Notes: generated from the letters alone by a model not told the origin. Positions 1 through 7,985 are shown, numbered from the stretch's first letter. The stretch is 64,000 nt of DNA from Bacteroidales bacterium (GCA_024401355.1 JAKSLF010000007.1:34858-98857); one strand, 5' to 3'. Translations and numbers: made by a program.

Positions 1-194
1 ATACCAGCGCAAGTGACGGCAGCGATGATGATGTATATTACATCGGTAGGTGGATTGCCTGGCTTGAGTTGAAATCCGAAGACGAGGATGGCAAGTCCAA
101 TACCTGATATAGCTCCGAGAGCCAGCGATCCATATCGTGAACCAACATAGAGTGCGAGGAGCACAACTAAGAGTTCGAGAATCATTTCTAACAT
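1..194 (-). CDS. dcuB: Anaerobic C4-dicarboxylate transporter, DcuA/DcuB family (N-terminal part)
   Basis: Partial gene running off the left edge; only the first 64 codons are present. The start ATG is at 192-194 and the protein begins MLEMILELLVVLLALYVG. The stretch GLAILVFGFQLKPGNPP closely matches the N-terminus of E. coli DcuB (remembered sequence) and includes the first hydrophobic segments of this inner-membrane antiporter. The family exchanges succinate for fumarate, malate or aspartate, which fits succinate-producing fermentation in Prevotella. It has a consensus promoter just upstream, and a transposon has landed about 90 bp beyond that promoter. DcuA remains possible, but the KPGNPP region favours DcuB. 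Confidence 0.85.
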   Translation of the reverse strand, partial: MLEMILELLVVLLALYVGSRYGSLALGAISGIGLAILVFGFQLKPGNPPTDVIYIIIAAVTCAG

Positions 195-228
195 ATTTCT
201 TTGTTTTGTTATATTTAATATATGGTGA

Positions 229-259
229 CAAAAATAGTGTGATTTTTTGTTTCTGCAAA
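229..259 (-). promoter_or_regulatory. Bacteroidetes-type promoter of dcuB
   Basis: On the minus strand TTTG (256-259) is followed after exactly 19 bp by TATTTTTG (229-236). This matches the Bacteroidetes sigma consensus TTTG-N19-21-TAnnTTTG. The -7 box lies about 35 bp before the dcuB start codon. Confidence 0.7.
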
Positions 260-341
260 AAGATTAGCAATATTTTTATGATATGTTTTGTGCTTTTTGT
301 TTGTAAATGTTGTTGTAAATTAAAATATTGTTGAGTTATGT

Positions 342-349
342 TATATTTA
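342..349. repeat. 8-bp target-site duplication, left copy (element 1)
   Basis: TATATTTA stands directly outside the left inverted repeat and is repeated exactly at 3593-3600 outside the right one. An 8-bp duplication is typical of IS1595-family transposition. Confidence 0.93.
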
Positions 350-375
350 GGCAATTATATAGGAGTTGACCCCTA
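350..375 (+). repeat. Left terminal inverted repeat of element 1
   Basis: Begins GGCAATTATATAG at 350. The reverse complement of 3567-3592 gives the same 26 bases without mismatch. Confidence 0.92.
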
Positions 376-388
376 ATAATCAAAAGCA

Positions 389-420
389 AAGACATAGCAA
401 CGTATTGTATACTATGTCTT
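389..420 (-). terminator. Hairpin after the BspA-like gene
   Basis: AAGACATAG (389-397) pairs with CTATGTCTT (412-420). It lies 25 bp past the stop of the minus-strand repeat-protein gene and keeps its transcription inside the element. Confidence 0.6.
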
Positions 421-444
421 CGTTGTATTATTGTGTTAATGATG

Positions 445-1617
445 TTATCCTTGATAGACTTCAACAGACCATCCTTCTGGAATGTAGCTTCCTCCACGTC
501 TCATATCATTCCATTGTGCGTTAGGTGACTTATAGAATGTACCGTCACTTGAAACATTGTTTAACCAAAAGAATGTGTAAGAGAATAAGTCACTACCTTC
601 ATATAAGCAAGTGATTGATTGTAGTTTTTTACAGTCGCTAAACATACTACAGTAGCAATTATCAACGAGTGTAGTAGCAGACAATTTAGGTGCGGTTATA
701 AGGCTCGTGCAACCATGGAACATATAATCGTAGCAAAACGAGGCGAGTGTAGTAGCAGGCAATTCAGGTGCGTTTACAAGGCTTGAACAATTAAGGAACA
801 TACTACCATAGCAATACGAGGCGAGTGTAGTAGCATACAATTTAGGTGCAGTTATAAGGCTCGTACAATTGGCGAACATGTCACGGCAACAACCTTCAGC
901 AACTGTAGTAGCAGACAATTTAGGTGCAGACACAAGGTTTGAACAACCATTGAACATACCATTGTAACAACTTTTAGTAAGTGTAGTAGCAGGCAATTCA
1001 GGTGCGTTTACAAGGCTCGTACAATTATAGAACATACAATTGTAACAACTTTCAGTAAGTGTAGTAGCAGACAATTTAGGTGCAGACACAAGGTTTGAAC
1101 AACCAATGAACATATTACCGTAGCAACAATCACAAGGTATAGTGTCTAAATCCTTTGTATAAGATAGCAAATACATGATGTCGCCCTTACAAGATACTTC
1201 ATCGCCTCTCATTTTAAATGAAGCACATTTACTTAAAGACTTATTTATTCCATTTGGATTATCACCTCTTACATATAATGGACTATCAGCAGAAATGCTT
1301 TGTGTAGCATAAACATTGCTTCCGTCGTTCCAAGTCTCCCAAGTCTTACCATCTCTACTTATTTCAAAATTTGGGTAGCTTCCTTTGGAAGACAATCCAA
1401 CAGTTGCATCGCCTTCAGTTGTGAATTTCAGTGCTTTTACAGTCAAAACTTCATCATTGTCTTCAGTCTCTTCGTTTTCATTCTTCAATCTTCCCTTCCA
1501 TCTGACTTCACTTTTGTCTTCGTCATTGAAATGAGCAAGAAATGCGTCATATGACATGAGAACATTCTCTTCTGAAGAATATCCTTCACGTGTTCCAAAA
1601 TGCTTGATGTATTTCAT
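445..1617 (-). CDS. BspA-like leucine-rich-repeat passenger protein of element 1
   Basis: A 390-residue protein without a signal peptide. Residues 1-60 form an acidic N-terminal segment (MKYIKHFGTREGYSSEEN...). A middle domain with PNFEISRDGKTWETWNDG follows. From about residue 165 there are seven 26-residue repeats of the pattern CYxxMFxxCTSLVxAPxLPATTL, then a C-terminal cap ending FYKSP...IPEGWSVEVYQG. The repeats belong to the BspA/LRR_5 type, known mostly from binding proteins. It is transcribed away from the transposase. The first ~220 nt are almost identical to the passenger of element 2 and then identity collapses. Its function in a transposon is unknown; without a secretion signal it may act inside the cell or be a captured binding module. 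Confidence 0.85.
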   Translation of the reverse strand: MKYIKHFGTREGYSSEENVLMSYDAFLAHFNDEDKSEVRWKGRLKNENEETEDNDEVLTVKALKFTTEGDATVGLSSKGSYPNFEISRDGKTWETWNDGSNVYATQSISADSPLYVRGDNPNGINKSLSKCASFKMRGDEVSCKGDIMYLLSYTKDLDTIPCDCCYGNMFIGCSNLVSAPKLSATTLTESCYNCMFYNCTSLVNAPELPATTLTKSCYNGMFNGCSNLVSAPKLSATTVAEGCCRDMFANCTSLITAPKLYATTLASYCYGSMFLNCSSLVNAPELPATTLASFCYDYMFHGCTSLITAPKLSATTLVDNCYCSMFSDCKKLQSITCLYEGSDLFSYTFFWLNNVSSDGTFYKSPNAQWNDMRRGGSYIPEGWSVEVYQG

Positions 1618-1674
1618 AGGTACAATAGGTCTTTTATTATATTTATCTGAATTTCTTGATTTATTTCTTTGGTG

Positions 1675-1708
1675 TGCAGAAATACTGCATAGACGAAATC
1701 TAAATTTG
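1675..1708 (+). promoter_or_regulatory. Divergent promoter/operator region of element 1
   Basis: TGCAGAAATACTGCA (1675-1689) is an inverted repeat with 5-bp arms. TAAATTTG (1701-1708) is a perfect TAnnTTTG -7 box about 28 bp before the transposase start. On the other strand TATTTCTG inside the palindrome resembles a -7 box for the repeat-protein gene. The region is almost unchanged in element 2 (13610-13726). Confidence 0.55.
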
Positions 1709-1735
1709 TACTATAATCTTAAAAGGTAGTACGCT

Positions 1736-2746
1736 ATGATAGACTTCTCGAAATTCAAATCTCTGTTCTCCGTAATGAACTACTTTCACGATGAGCAGAT
1801 GTGCAAACAGACACTTGCAGATGCTCGTTGGAATGGTGACGTTGTCTGCCCTTACTGTGGAAAGCACCACTGCTCTACAAGAAAGAACGGAAGATACAGA
1901 TGCAACAAGTGCAAGAAGAACTTTTCAGTGTTGGTCGGTACTATCTTTGAGAATACCAAACTCCCACTATACAAGTGGTTCGTTGCTATGTACTTGATTT
2001 CTTCACACAAAAAAGGCGTGTCATCTTGTCAGTTGAGCAGAGACATAGAGGTCAGTCAAGCGACTGCTTGGTACATGTTGCAGAAGATAAGACTCTTGTA
2101 TCCGCAGAATGATAGTGAACGCATGAGATGTGTTGTTGAATGTGATGAGGTCTATATAGGTGGCAAGGAGAAGTGGAAACATCAGTCAATGAGAACACCT
2201 CATACTCAAGGTAGGTCAACTGCAACAAAAGTACCAGTGTTCGGTATGCTTGAACGCTCAAGGTATATAGATGACAAAGGAGTTGAAAGGCAGATGACCT
2301 ATGTTCATGCTATGGCAGTAGATAAAACAGACAAATCTACTCTTCAACCTATCATAGAGCAGTTCGTTGACAAGGGTTCATTGATTATGACTGATGAGCT
2401 TAGTGCATACAAGGGTCTTGACAAGTTAGGTTATAGACATTGGATAGTAAGACATAGCGAAGCAGAATATGTAAAGAAGACCAATGTGGATGAAATCAAG
2501 GAAGGTGACCCAATAGATATATTCACCAATTCAATAGAGGGTTTTTGGAGCCACTTTCGAAGAATGATAGTAGGTTGCTACCATAATGTAACTGATGAGC
2601 ATTTGCAGTCGTATATTGACGAAGCAGTCTATAGATGGAACACAAGAAAGATGACTGAAGACGAAAGATTTGAGCATATGTTCAATCTTTCAATAGGATT
2701 GGTTATTACTTGGAATGATTTGAAGTCATGTGAATATGTTGCATAG
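1736..2746 (+). CDS. IS1595-family (ISXO2-like) transposase
   Basis: A 336-residue DDE transposase that moves element 1. An N-terminal zinc ribbon has CPYCGKHHC and CNKCKK (about residues 38-63). The catalytic core shows ECDEVYIGGKEKW, IMTDELSAYKG and FTNSIEGFWSHFRR, which fit the acidic residues and Asn-rich third motif of DDE_Tnp_IS1595. Length is normal for the family, with no frameshift or stop, so it is probably active. It is about 90% identical to the copy at 12626-13609; a nine-residue insertion before DPIDIFTNS and the C-terminus differ. The start ATG at 1736 is shared in sequence context with the other copy. A gene of unknown function follows after 50 bp on the same strand. Confidence 0.93.
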   Translation: MIDFSKFKSLFSVMNYFHDEQMCKQTLADARWNGDVVCPYCGKHHCSTRKNGRYRCNKCKKNFSVLVGTIFENTKLPLYKWFVAMYLISSHKKGVSSCQLSRDIEVSQATAWYMLQKIRLLYPQNDSERMRCVVECDEVYIGGKEKWKHQSMRTPHTQGRSTATKVPVFGMLERSRYIDDKGVERQMTYVHAMAVDKTDKSTLQPIIEQFVDKGSLIMTDELSAYKGLDKLGYRHWIVRHSEAEYVKKTNVDEIKEGDPIDIFTNSIEGFWSHFRRMIVGCYHNVTDEHLQSYIDEAVYRWNTRKMTEDERFEHMFNLSIGLVITWNDLKSCEYVA

Positions 2747-2796
2747 AACGCTATATTTTATAAAGTGTTGGAATAAATAAAGAAAAATAGAAGAAT

Positions 2797-3504
2797 ATGG
2801 ATTTATATAGTAGATTAAATGAAGCAATACGTAATGCGATACAAGAAGCATTAGAATGTAATGATGATATTAATCATAGAGTGACGAAATTAAAATCTGC
2901 ATTAAGAACATCACAACAATATGCCATCAATGAAATTGGACATCGTTTGGCAACCCGTCCCATGGGAATTAACATGTGTGCAGATAATAAGATTGATAAA
3001 GGGAATGACGTGTACATTGCTAAAAATGGGAAGCAAACATCATTAGATGACATAAGAGAAAAATCTAGTAAGATTTCTTACGACATTTTAACTCAAGGAG
3101 TCAAAGACAACATAGGAGATAGTTTAGTGCTGAATTTTGGTAGACCCGAAGTTGATAGAACAACAAGTAGTGTGAGATTTGTATTTGATAAGATGCGTTT
3201 ACTAACTGACAAGAGATTTGTAATGGAAGGATTTGTCACGACTTCAAGAAGCCCCAATCCTTTAGGTTCCAAAAAGCCTAAACGCATCCAAATAGACTAT
3301 TTATGGAACGAACAACAATTTTATGAAGCGGTTTATTGTGCGAATGGTTCAGTACGACACTTAGCAAAATTGAAACTAAATCAAAATGGAGTTCGTGGTC
3401 AAGACAATATCACGACGGCTTGTAATCTAATAGGGTTCTTAACCCAATGCTTATATTGTATCGACGATTATCTTGATGATATTGCTAATAATAGACATAT
3501 ATAA
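2797..3504 (+). CDS. Passenger protein of element 1, unknown function
   Basis: A 235-residue soluble protein I do not recognise. It starts MDLYSRLNEAIRNAIQEAL, predicted helical. The genes in the same position of elements 2 and 3 also begin with a short helix of similar pattern (MDLAKKIESRIKTVLYEV in element 2). After that opening it is unrelated to them and lacks their PHFH motif. The rest is mixed alpha/beta with a basic loop (GSKKPKRIQ) and an acidic C-terminus (CIDDYLDDIANN). It is probably co-transcribed with the transposase (50-bp gap) and ends before a strong hairpin. It may help transposition or be cargo; the sequence does not decide. Confidence 0.75.
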   Translation: MDLYSRLNEAIRNAIQEALECNDDINHRVTKLKSALRTSQQYAINEIGHRLATRPMGINMCADNKIDKGNDVYIAKNGKQTSLDDIREKSSKISYDILTQGVKDNIGDSLVLNFGRPEVDRTTSSVRFVFDKMRLLTDKRFVMEGFVTTSRSPNPLGSKKPKRIQIDYLWNEQQFYEAVYCANGSVRHLAKLKLNQNGVRGQDNITTACNLIGFLTQCLYCIDDYLDDIANNRHI

Positions 3505-3522
3505 TCTGAAAATCATACAAAG

Positions 3523-3557
3523 ATGAAGAGATGTATTATTAGTGTACATCTCTTCAT
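3523..3557 (+). terminator. Terminator at the right arm of element 1
   Basis: ATGAAGAGATGTA (3523-3535) pairs perfectly over 13 bp with TACATCTCTTCAT (3545-3557). It follows the passenger stop by 18 bp and lies just inside the right inverted repeat. Confidence 0.75.
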
Positions 3558-3566
3558 TTATTATAT

Positions 3567-3592
3567 AAGGGGTCAACTCCTATATAATTGCC
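3567..3592 (-). repeat. Right terminal inverted repeat of element 1
   Basis: Exact reverse complement of 350-375, followed directly by the target duplication. Confidence 0.92.
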
Positions 3593-3600
3593 TATATTTA
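3593..3600. repeat. 8-bp target-site duplication, right copy (element 1)
   Basis: TATATTTA, identical to 342-349. Confidence 0.93.
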
Positions 3601-3701
3601 TTCATGCGGTATCCCTATGGTATCCTTATGGGAAAATCATGGAACTGGAAACGGGTGCTAATGTTAAAAATGTGCATGTGCGAAAAAATACTATAAATAT
3701 A

Positions 3702-3738
3702 GTTGGTGCTTTGGAATTAATGTACTACATTTGTAGTA
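3702..3738 (+). promoter_or_regulatory. blaI promoter with overlapping BlaI operator
   Basis: TACTACATTTGTAGTA (3723-3738) is a perfect 7+7 bp palindrome with a TT centre and matches the known BlaI/MecI operator type. Inside it, TACATTTG (3726-3733) is a perfect TAnnTTTG -7 box, with GTTG 20 bp upstream (3702-3705). BlaI bound here would block the promoter, implying autoregulation of blaI and the following protease gene. Confidence 0.8.
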
Positions 3739-3764
3739 TCAAAAAAGAATTAAACAAGAAAGAA

Positions 3765-4139
3765 ATGGGAAAAGAGAAAAATACACAGTCACTTACAAAG
3801 GCAGAACTTCATCTTATGAACATCTTGTGGGACAAGGGACAGGCAACAGTTCAGCAGCTGCATGATGTACTTGATGAGCCCAAGCCGGCTTATACTACAA
3901 CACTCACCGTGATGCAGGTTTTAGCAAAGAAGGGTATAGTGACCTTTGAGAAGTCGGGCAAGGCAAATGTCTACAAGCCACTACTCAGTCGAGACACATA
4001 CATTGGGTCGTTTATGAATGAGACGTGTGAAAATGTTTTTGGTGGTTCGATGCGTTCGTTCTTTTCATTTTTTGCTAAAAGCGAGAAGATCAGCAAGGAA
4101 GAACTTGTTGAGATTTTGAAAGAGATGGCAAAAGAGTAG
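3765..4139 (+). CDS. blaI: BlaI/MecI/CopY-family transcriptional repressor
   Basis: A 124-residue winged-helix repressor. The first half (KAELHLMNILWDKGQATVQQ, then TTTLTVMQVLAKKGIVTFEKSG) is the BlaI DNA-binding domain; the second half is the helical dimerisation part ending EELVEILKEMAKE. The start at 3765 (MGKEKNTQS) is chosen over an upstream in-frame ATG because the latter would place the operator and promoter inside the coding region. The gene is followed after 33 bp by the BlaR1-like protease, the usual partner that inactivates BlaI upon a signal. No beta-lactamase is nearby, so the regulated function is probably something else. Confidence 0.92.
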   Translation: MGKEKNTQSLTKAELHLMNILWDKGQATVQQLHDVLDEPKPAYTTTLTVMQVLAKKGIVTFEKSGKANVYKPLLSRDTYIGSFMNETCENVFGGSMRSFFSFFAKSEKISKEELVEILKEMAKE

Positions 4140-4172
4140 AGTATATAATTGTTTAACCCTAATACCATAGAT

Positions 4173-6893
4173 ATGACTATATTGTATGTAAAATTTCTGG
4201 TTTCTATGGCTTTGTTCATGGCGTTCTACTGGGTAGTACTGAGAAACAAAGCTGGTTATGGCTTTAGAAGAGCATATTTGTTGGCAGCGCCGATAGTGTG
4301 TGTCTTGATGAGTACACTTGCTTTTGGTGTGTATCCGGTTGAAGTAGAGCCTGAGGAAATGGCTTATGCGAGTGACTTGGTGGCTGCTCCTGTAGTGGGG
4401 AAACCTGCTGATGTTGTCGTGATGAGCGAACGAGTGCCGGTGAAGATGTCGAACGAAGTGGTGGAGCCTGTAGTGGAAGACTCGTGGAGTTGGTCTGACA
4501 TTGACTGGTCGGCAGTTGTCGGTTACCTGGTTCCGGCGATATCGTTGATACTTCTGCTTGTTGCACTTTTTTATTTTGTGAAGCTCGTTGTTATTAAATC
4601 ACGGATGAGGTCGGAGATGACAGAAGAGGGATATGAGATTATCCGTTCGTCGTCGGTAAAAACTCCGTTTTCGTTTGCCAAGACAATATTTTGTCCGTCG
4701 GACCTTGACGAGAACAGCGAAAGTCTGATAATGCGTCATGAGAAGGCGCATATAGCTCATCGTCATTATGTTGATGTGTGGGTGATAGAAGTGTTGACAC
4801 GAGTGTTCTGGTTCAATCCGCTTATATGGCTTTGTCGCTCGGAATTGCGTGATGTGCATGAATTTGAGGCTGACCATGATGTGATAGCTAGTGGTGCCAG
4901 CATATTAAAGTATCAGACAACGCTTCTGGAGATGGTGTTGAACGAGAATTGTCCGGTAGTAAATGGATTTAGCCATTCGTTTATACGACGTCGATTTATA
5001 GAGATGAAGACATCGGCAGCTGGTACTTTGGGTCGTGTGGCAAAGATAGGTGTTTTTGTGTGGGCTGCGGCATTGTTCTGTATGTTTACGTTTGAGGAAT
5101 GTGCTCCGAAAACATCAGACAAAGTGAAGCTTGACCTGGATGCACCCCAAAAATTTGTTTTAGAAGGAACCGTTGATGCAGGGATAACGGACTCGTGTTA
5201 TCTTGTATATATATCAGATGAATACTTGCACATACCAGACACGACAGACATTTGTATACCAGTAGTGGACAAGAAATTTCACTTTGAGATGGATTTGCAG
5301 CGAGTGACAGCGGCACGAGTGCGATGCATATTTCCTGGTGGTGAAGTGTGTAGCGCCTTTATAGACTATTTCATGGTGCCTGGTGAAACACTATACTTGA
5401 ACGTGCATAATGGATACTATGACTTCAGGGCAACAGACGGATTTAATTCGAAGATAGAGCGTGGAATGGAGGCTTTGAGAAAAATGACAAACTGGGAGTC
5501 GCCACATTTGCCTAAATTTGACTGCCCGATGTGGAGTAATCCATCGCAGGTGAGCAGAGATTACAGTCGTCTGCATGTCAAGGATGTCTATTTTGACAAG
5601 GATGAGACAGTTGTCAGACTGGTGTCGGACCAGCATACTGCGAATATGAATATTCCGAGCACATTTTTCCTTAAAGACAACAAAGGAAACGCATATAAAT
5701 TCAAGCGAGCTGTAATGGGAAATGTTGAAGATAACAATGGCAAGGAGTGCCGTGCGTATGGTGTGTATCTGGCATACGAACCTATGCCGGCAGATGTTGA
5801 ATCGTTCAACATAATGTGCCCGTCATCTGATAATAGTGAAATTGTCTGGATAGAGAATGTGAGGAAAGCGTCGAGCATGGATAACCTGAAGCCTAACTTT
5901 GAATTGACGATTACGACAGAGAGTGGCATTGATGATTCGGGTTATCTGATAAGGATGTTTAATGTTGATGGGTATTCGGCAACGCAGATAGCGGACTTGA
6001 CAAATGACAGGAATCGTCAGTCGCATTTTGCGATGAACCTTGATGAGACGAAGACGATTGAAGTGGTTGCGACATATCCAGATGGTTCGATAAGTCAACG
6101 TGGCATGGTGTTCCCATTTGTGCCAGGAGAAAGGGCTGAACTGAAAGTCATGGGTGACAGATTTGAGTTGACGGGAACAGGATTCTACAAGGAGTGGGCG
6201 AAGGCGGATGAGGCAGTTGAAAATCTGACGAGATATGCGTCGGGTGAAGAACAGTCGGAAAAGCTGAAAGCATATTATAAGGATCATGCGGACAATCTTG
6301 GTGTCGTGGTTTATTTCATGATGCATAGAAACCTTGTTTCAATGGATGATGTTATTGAGAACATGCCAGAAGCAATCGGGGCAGATGAGTTTGTGAAGAA
6401 GGCAAAGGAACGTTATCAGGCAGAAAAGCAGTCGTTGGCTGCGTATGAAGCAGAGAGGGCGTTGAGACAGAAAGACACCCAGCCGGGCATGATGTTCAAG
6501 GATTTTGCTGTAAAGTATGAAGGCAAGACTCAGAGGTTGTCGGACTATGTCGGCAAGGGAAAATATGTGCTTGTTGACTTCTGGGCCAGCTGGTGTGGAC
6601 CATGTCGCATGGAGACTCCTAATGTCATCAAGGTGTGGGAGAAATATGCTGGCAATAGATTTGAAGTGGTTGGCATAGCTACGTGGGATGAACCAGAAGA
6701 TACCAAGAGAGCCATTGAGGAAGAGGGAATAAAATATCCTCAGATAATGAATGCTCAGTCGGTGGCAAGCGACTTATATGGTGTGATGGGAATACCGGAA
6801 TTTATCCTTTTCGGTCCTGACGGCAAGATTGTAGAACGAGGAATGCGTGGTGAAGAGATTGAGCTGGCAGTAAAGAAAGCGCTTGGTGAATAA
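4173..6893 (+). CDS. BlaR1-like M56 metallopeptidase fused to DUF4369-like domains and a TlpA thioredoxin domain
   Basis: A 906-residue membrane protein. Residues 1-170 hold about four transmembrane segments. RHEKAHIAHRH (near residue 188) contains the HExxH zinc motif, and EFEADHD supplies the third ligand as in BlaR1/MecR1. A further hydrophobic segment lies near residue 300. The next ~450 residues contain two similar beta-rich segments (TVDAGITDSCYLVYI, TTESGIDDSGYLIRM) resembling the DUF4369 domain in front of Bacteroidetes thioredoxins. The last 140 residues are a TlpA/ResA-like redoxin with FWASWCGPCRMETPN. The start at 4173 (MTILYVKF) skips eight codons without hydrophobic character. 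A protease that de-represses blaI combined with a thioredoxin suggests envelope redox or thiol sensing; that role is inference. Confidence 0.88.
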   Translation: MTILYVKFLVSMALFMAFYWVVLRNKAGYGFRRAYLLAAPIVCVLMSTLAFGVYPVEVEPEEMAYASDLVAAPVVGKPADVVVMSERVPVKMSNEVVEPVVEDSWSWSDIDWSAVVGYLVPAISLILLLVALFYFVKLVVIKSRMRSEMTEEGYEIIRSSSVKTPFSFAKTIFCPSDLDENSESLIMRHEKAHIAHRHYVDVWVIEVLTRVFWFNPLIWLCRSELRDVHEFEADHDVIASGASILKYQTTLLEMVLNENCPVVNGFSHSFIRRRFIEMKTSAAGTLGRVAKIGVFVWAAALFCMFTFEECAPKTSDKVKLDLDAPQKFVLEGTVDAGITDSCYLVYISDEYLHIPDTTDICIPVVDKKFHFEMDLQRVTAARVRCIFPGGEVCSAFIDYFMVPGETLYLNVHNGYYDFRATDGFNSKIERGMEALRKMTNWESPHLPKFDCPMWSNPSQVSRDYSRLHVKDVYFDKDETVVRLVSDQHTANMNIPSTFFLKDNKGNAYKFKRAVMGNVEDNNGKECRAYGVYLAYEPMPADVESFNIMCPSSDNSEIVWIENVRKASSMDNLKPNFELTITTESGIDDSGYLIRMFNVDGYSATQIADLTNDRNRQSHFAMNLDETKTIEVVATYPDGSISQRGMVFPFVPGERAELKVMGDRFELTGTGFYKEWAKADEAVENLTRYASGEEQSEKLKAYYKDHADNLGVVVYFMMHRNLVSMDDVIENMPEAIGADEFVKKAKERYQAEKQSLAAYEAERALRQKDTQPGMMFKDFAVKYEGKTQRLSDYVGKGKYVLVDFWASWCGPCRMETPNVIKVWEKYAGNRFEVVGIATWDEPEDTKRAIEEEGIKYPQIMNAQSVASDLYGVMGIPEFILFGPDGKIVERGMRGEEIELAVKKALGE

Positions 6894-6968
6894 GATTAAT
6901 AGTAATATAGAATAGAGGTTTTTTTAGTGTCAATCATTTGTAAAACGCATATAAGCACAATGTGAATG

Positions 6969-7003
6969 AAAGAGGTTCGCTACGAAAAGTGGCGAACCTC
7001 TTT
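6969..7003 (+). terminator. Terminator after the blaI-protease operon
   Basis: AAAGAGGTTCGC (6969-6980) pairs with GCGAACCTCTTT (6992-7003), a 12-bp perfect stem ending in T residues. Confidence 0.8.
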
Positions 7004-7071
7004 TCGCTTTGGAGAAAAATGATTAATTTTGCAGAAAAAGTTAGTGGCATAAAGAAATAGGAGAAAAAGTC

Positions 7072-7584
7072 ATGACAAAGCATGATATAAATGTTTTGGG
7101 CAAGGAAAATGCCTTTGATCTTATAAGCAAACAGTGGATGCTTGTTACAGCAGGTGAAGAAGGGAAATATAACACCATGACAGCATCGTGGGGCGGTATA
7201 GGATGGTTGTGGAACAAGCCAGTGGCATTCCTTTTTATACGTCCTGAACGCTATACACATGAATTTATTGAAGCCAATGACCGCTTGACTTTGTCGTTCT
7301 TTGCAGAGGAATATAGAAAAGCATTGCAGATATGCGGTAGCAAGTCGGGTCGTGACACAGACAAAGCCAAGGAGGCTGGTATAACCCCTGTCGCATTGGA
7401 GAGTGGTGCAGTAACATTTGGTGAAGCTCGCATGACACTCGACTGTCGCAAATTGTTCAAGGTCGACATGAAAGCAGCAAACTTTGTTGACAAGGAGGTG
7501 TTCACACGCTGGTATAACGAGAACCCTGGCGGTGGACTTCATTCGGTTTATGTCGTTGAGATAGAAAACGTATATACAAAATAA
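7072..7584 (+). CDS. Flavin reductase family protein
   Basis: A 170-residue cytosolic protein of the flavin reductase (split-barrel FMN-binding) type. NTMTASWGGIGWLWNKP is the typical FMN-contact strand and turn, followed by FIRPERYTHEFIE and LTLSFF. Such proteins bind FMN and pass electrons to partners; the substrate cannot be read from the sequence. It is first in a compact run with a NifX-like protein (14-bp gap) and an LrgA/LrgB pair, so the four may be co-transcribed. The length is normal and no lesions are seen. Confidence 0.87.
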   Translation: MTKHDINVLGKENAFDLISKQWMLVTAGEEGKYNTMTASWGGIGWLWNKPVAFLFIRPERYTHEFIEANDRLTLSFFAEEYRKALQICGSKSGRDTDKAKEAGITPVALESGAVTFGEARMTLDCRKLFKVDMKAANFVDKEVFTRWYNENPGGGLHSVYVVEIENVYTK

Positions 7585-7598
7585 AAAAAAGACAACAG

Positions 7599-7985
7599 AT
7601 GAAACTGGCGATTCCTACGCGTGACGGAGTGGTTGACAGCCATTTCGGACATTGTGCGTATTATACGATTGTTGAAATAGGTGACAAGAAAGAAGTCATG
7701 TCGACTTCGACACTTGAGAGTCCGGAGGGCTGTGGATGCAAGTCGAACATAGCATACCAGATGAAGGACATGGGCATAACACTAATGCTTGCAGGAAACA
7801 TGGGGCAGGGTGCAGTAGACAAACTTGCATCATGTGGAATAGAAGTCATCAAGGGATGCCAGGGTGATGTGATGAAACTTGTAGAGGATTACCTGGCAGG
7901 CAAAGTTGTAGACAATCCACAAGTGTGCGACCACCACGATTGTGGTCATCATGGCGACGAGCCAAAATTCCGATTGGCATTGTAG
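7599..7985 (+). CDS. NifX/NifB-associated (dinitrogenase FeMo-cofactor) family protein
   Basis: A 128-residue protein with the RNase H-like fold of the NifX/NifY/VnfX family: MKLAIPTRDGVVDSHFGHC, then AGNMGQGAVDKLASCGIEV. The SHFGHC histidine/cysteine motif and GCGCKS suggest metal or cluster binding. The C-terminal tail is rich in His and Cys (CDHHDCGHHGDE). In non-nitrogen-fixing anaerobes such proteins are thought to handle Fe-S clusters or metals; no nif genes are nearby. It sits between the flavin reductase and lrgA with very small gaps. Confidence 0.88.
   Translation: MKLAIPTRDGVVDSHFGHCAYYTIVEIGDKKEVMSTSTLESPEGCGCKSNIAYQMKDMGITLMLAGNMGQGAVDKLASCGIEVIKGCQGDVMKLVEDYLAGKVVDNPQVCDHHDCGHHGDEPKFRLAL

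Larger units (their letters stand above)
350..3592. mobile_element. IS1595-family transposon with two passenger genes (element 1)
   Basis: A 3243-bp element bounded by perfect inverted repeats. Each end starts GGCAATTATATAG and continues through GAGTTGACCCCT, and TATATTTA is duplicated on both flanks. Gene order is a minus-strand BspA-like repeat protein, then a divergent plus-strand transposase followed by a gene of unknown function. Hairpins close both outer arms (389-420 and 3523-3557). It sits between dcuB and blaI. A second intact copy with the same organisation but different arms lies at 11990-14861. Ends, duplication and transposase are seen directly; family assignment rests on the transposase motifs. 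Confidence 0.93.

Noticed and set aside
137-334. Plus-strand frame at the left edge
   Set aside because: It overlaps the dcuB start and its consensus promoter antisense and has a biased low-complexity sequence.
700-1130. Regular 78-bp repeats that might be taken for a CRISPR or satellite array
   Set aside because: The period is an in-frame multiple of three and encodes the 26-residue leucine-rich repeats; there are no unique spacers.
3588-3764. N-terminal extension of blaI
   Set aside because: It would cover the -7 box and the operator palindrome and adds no homology.
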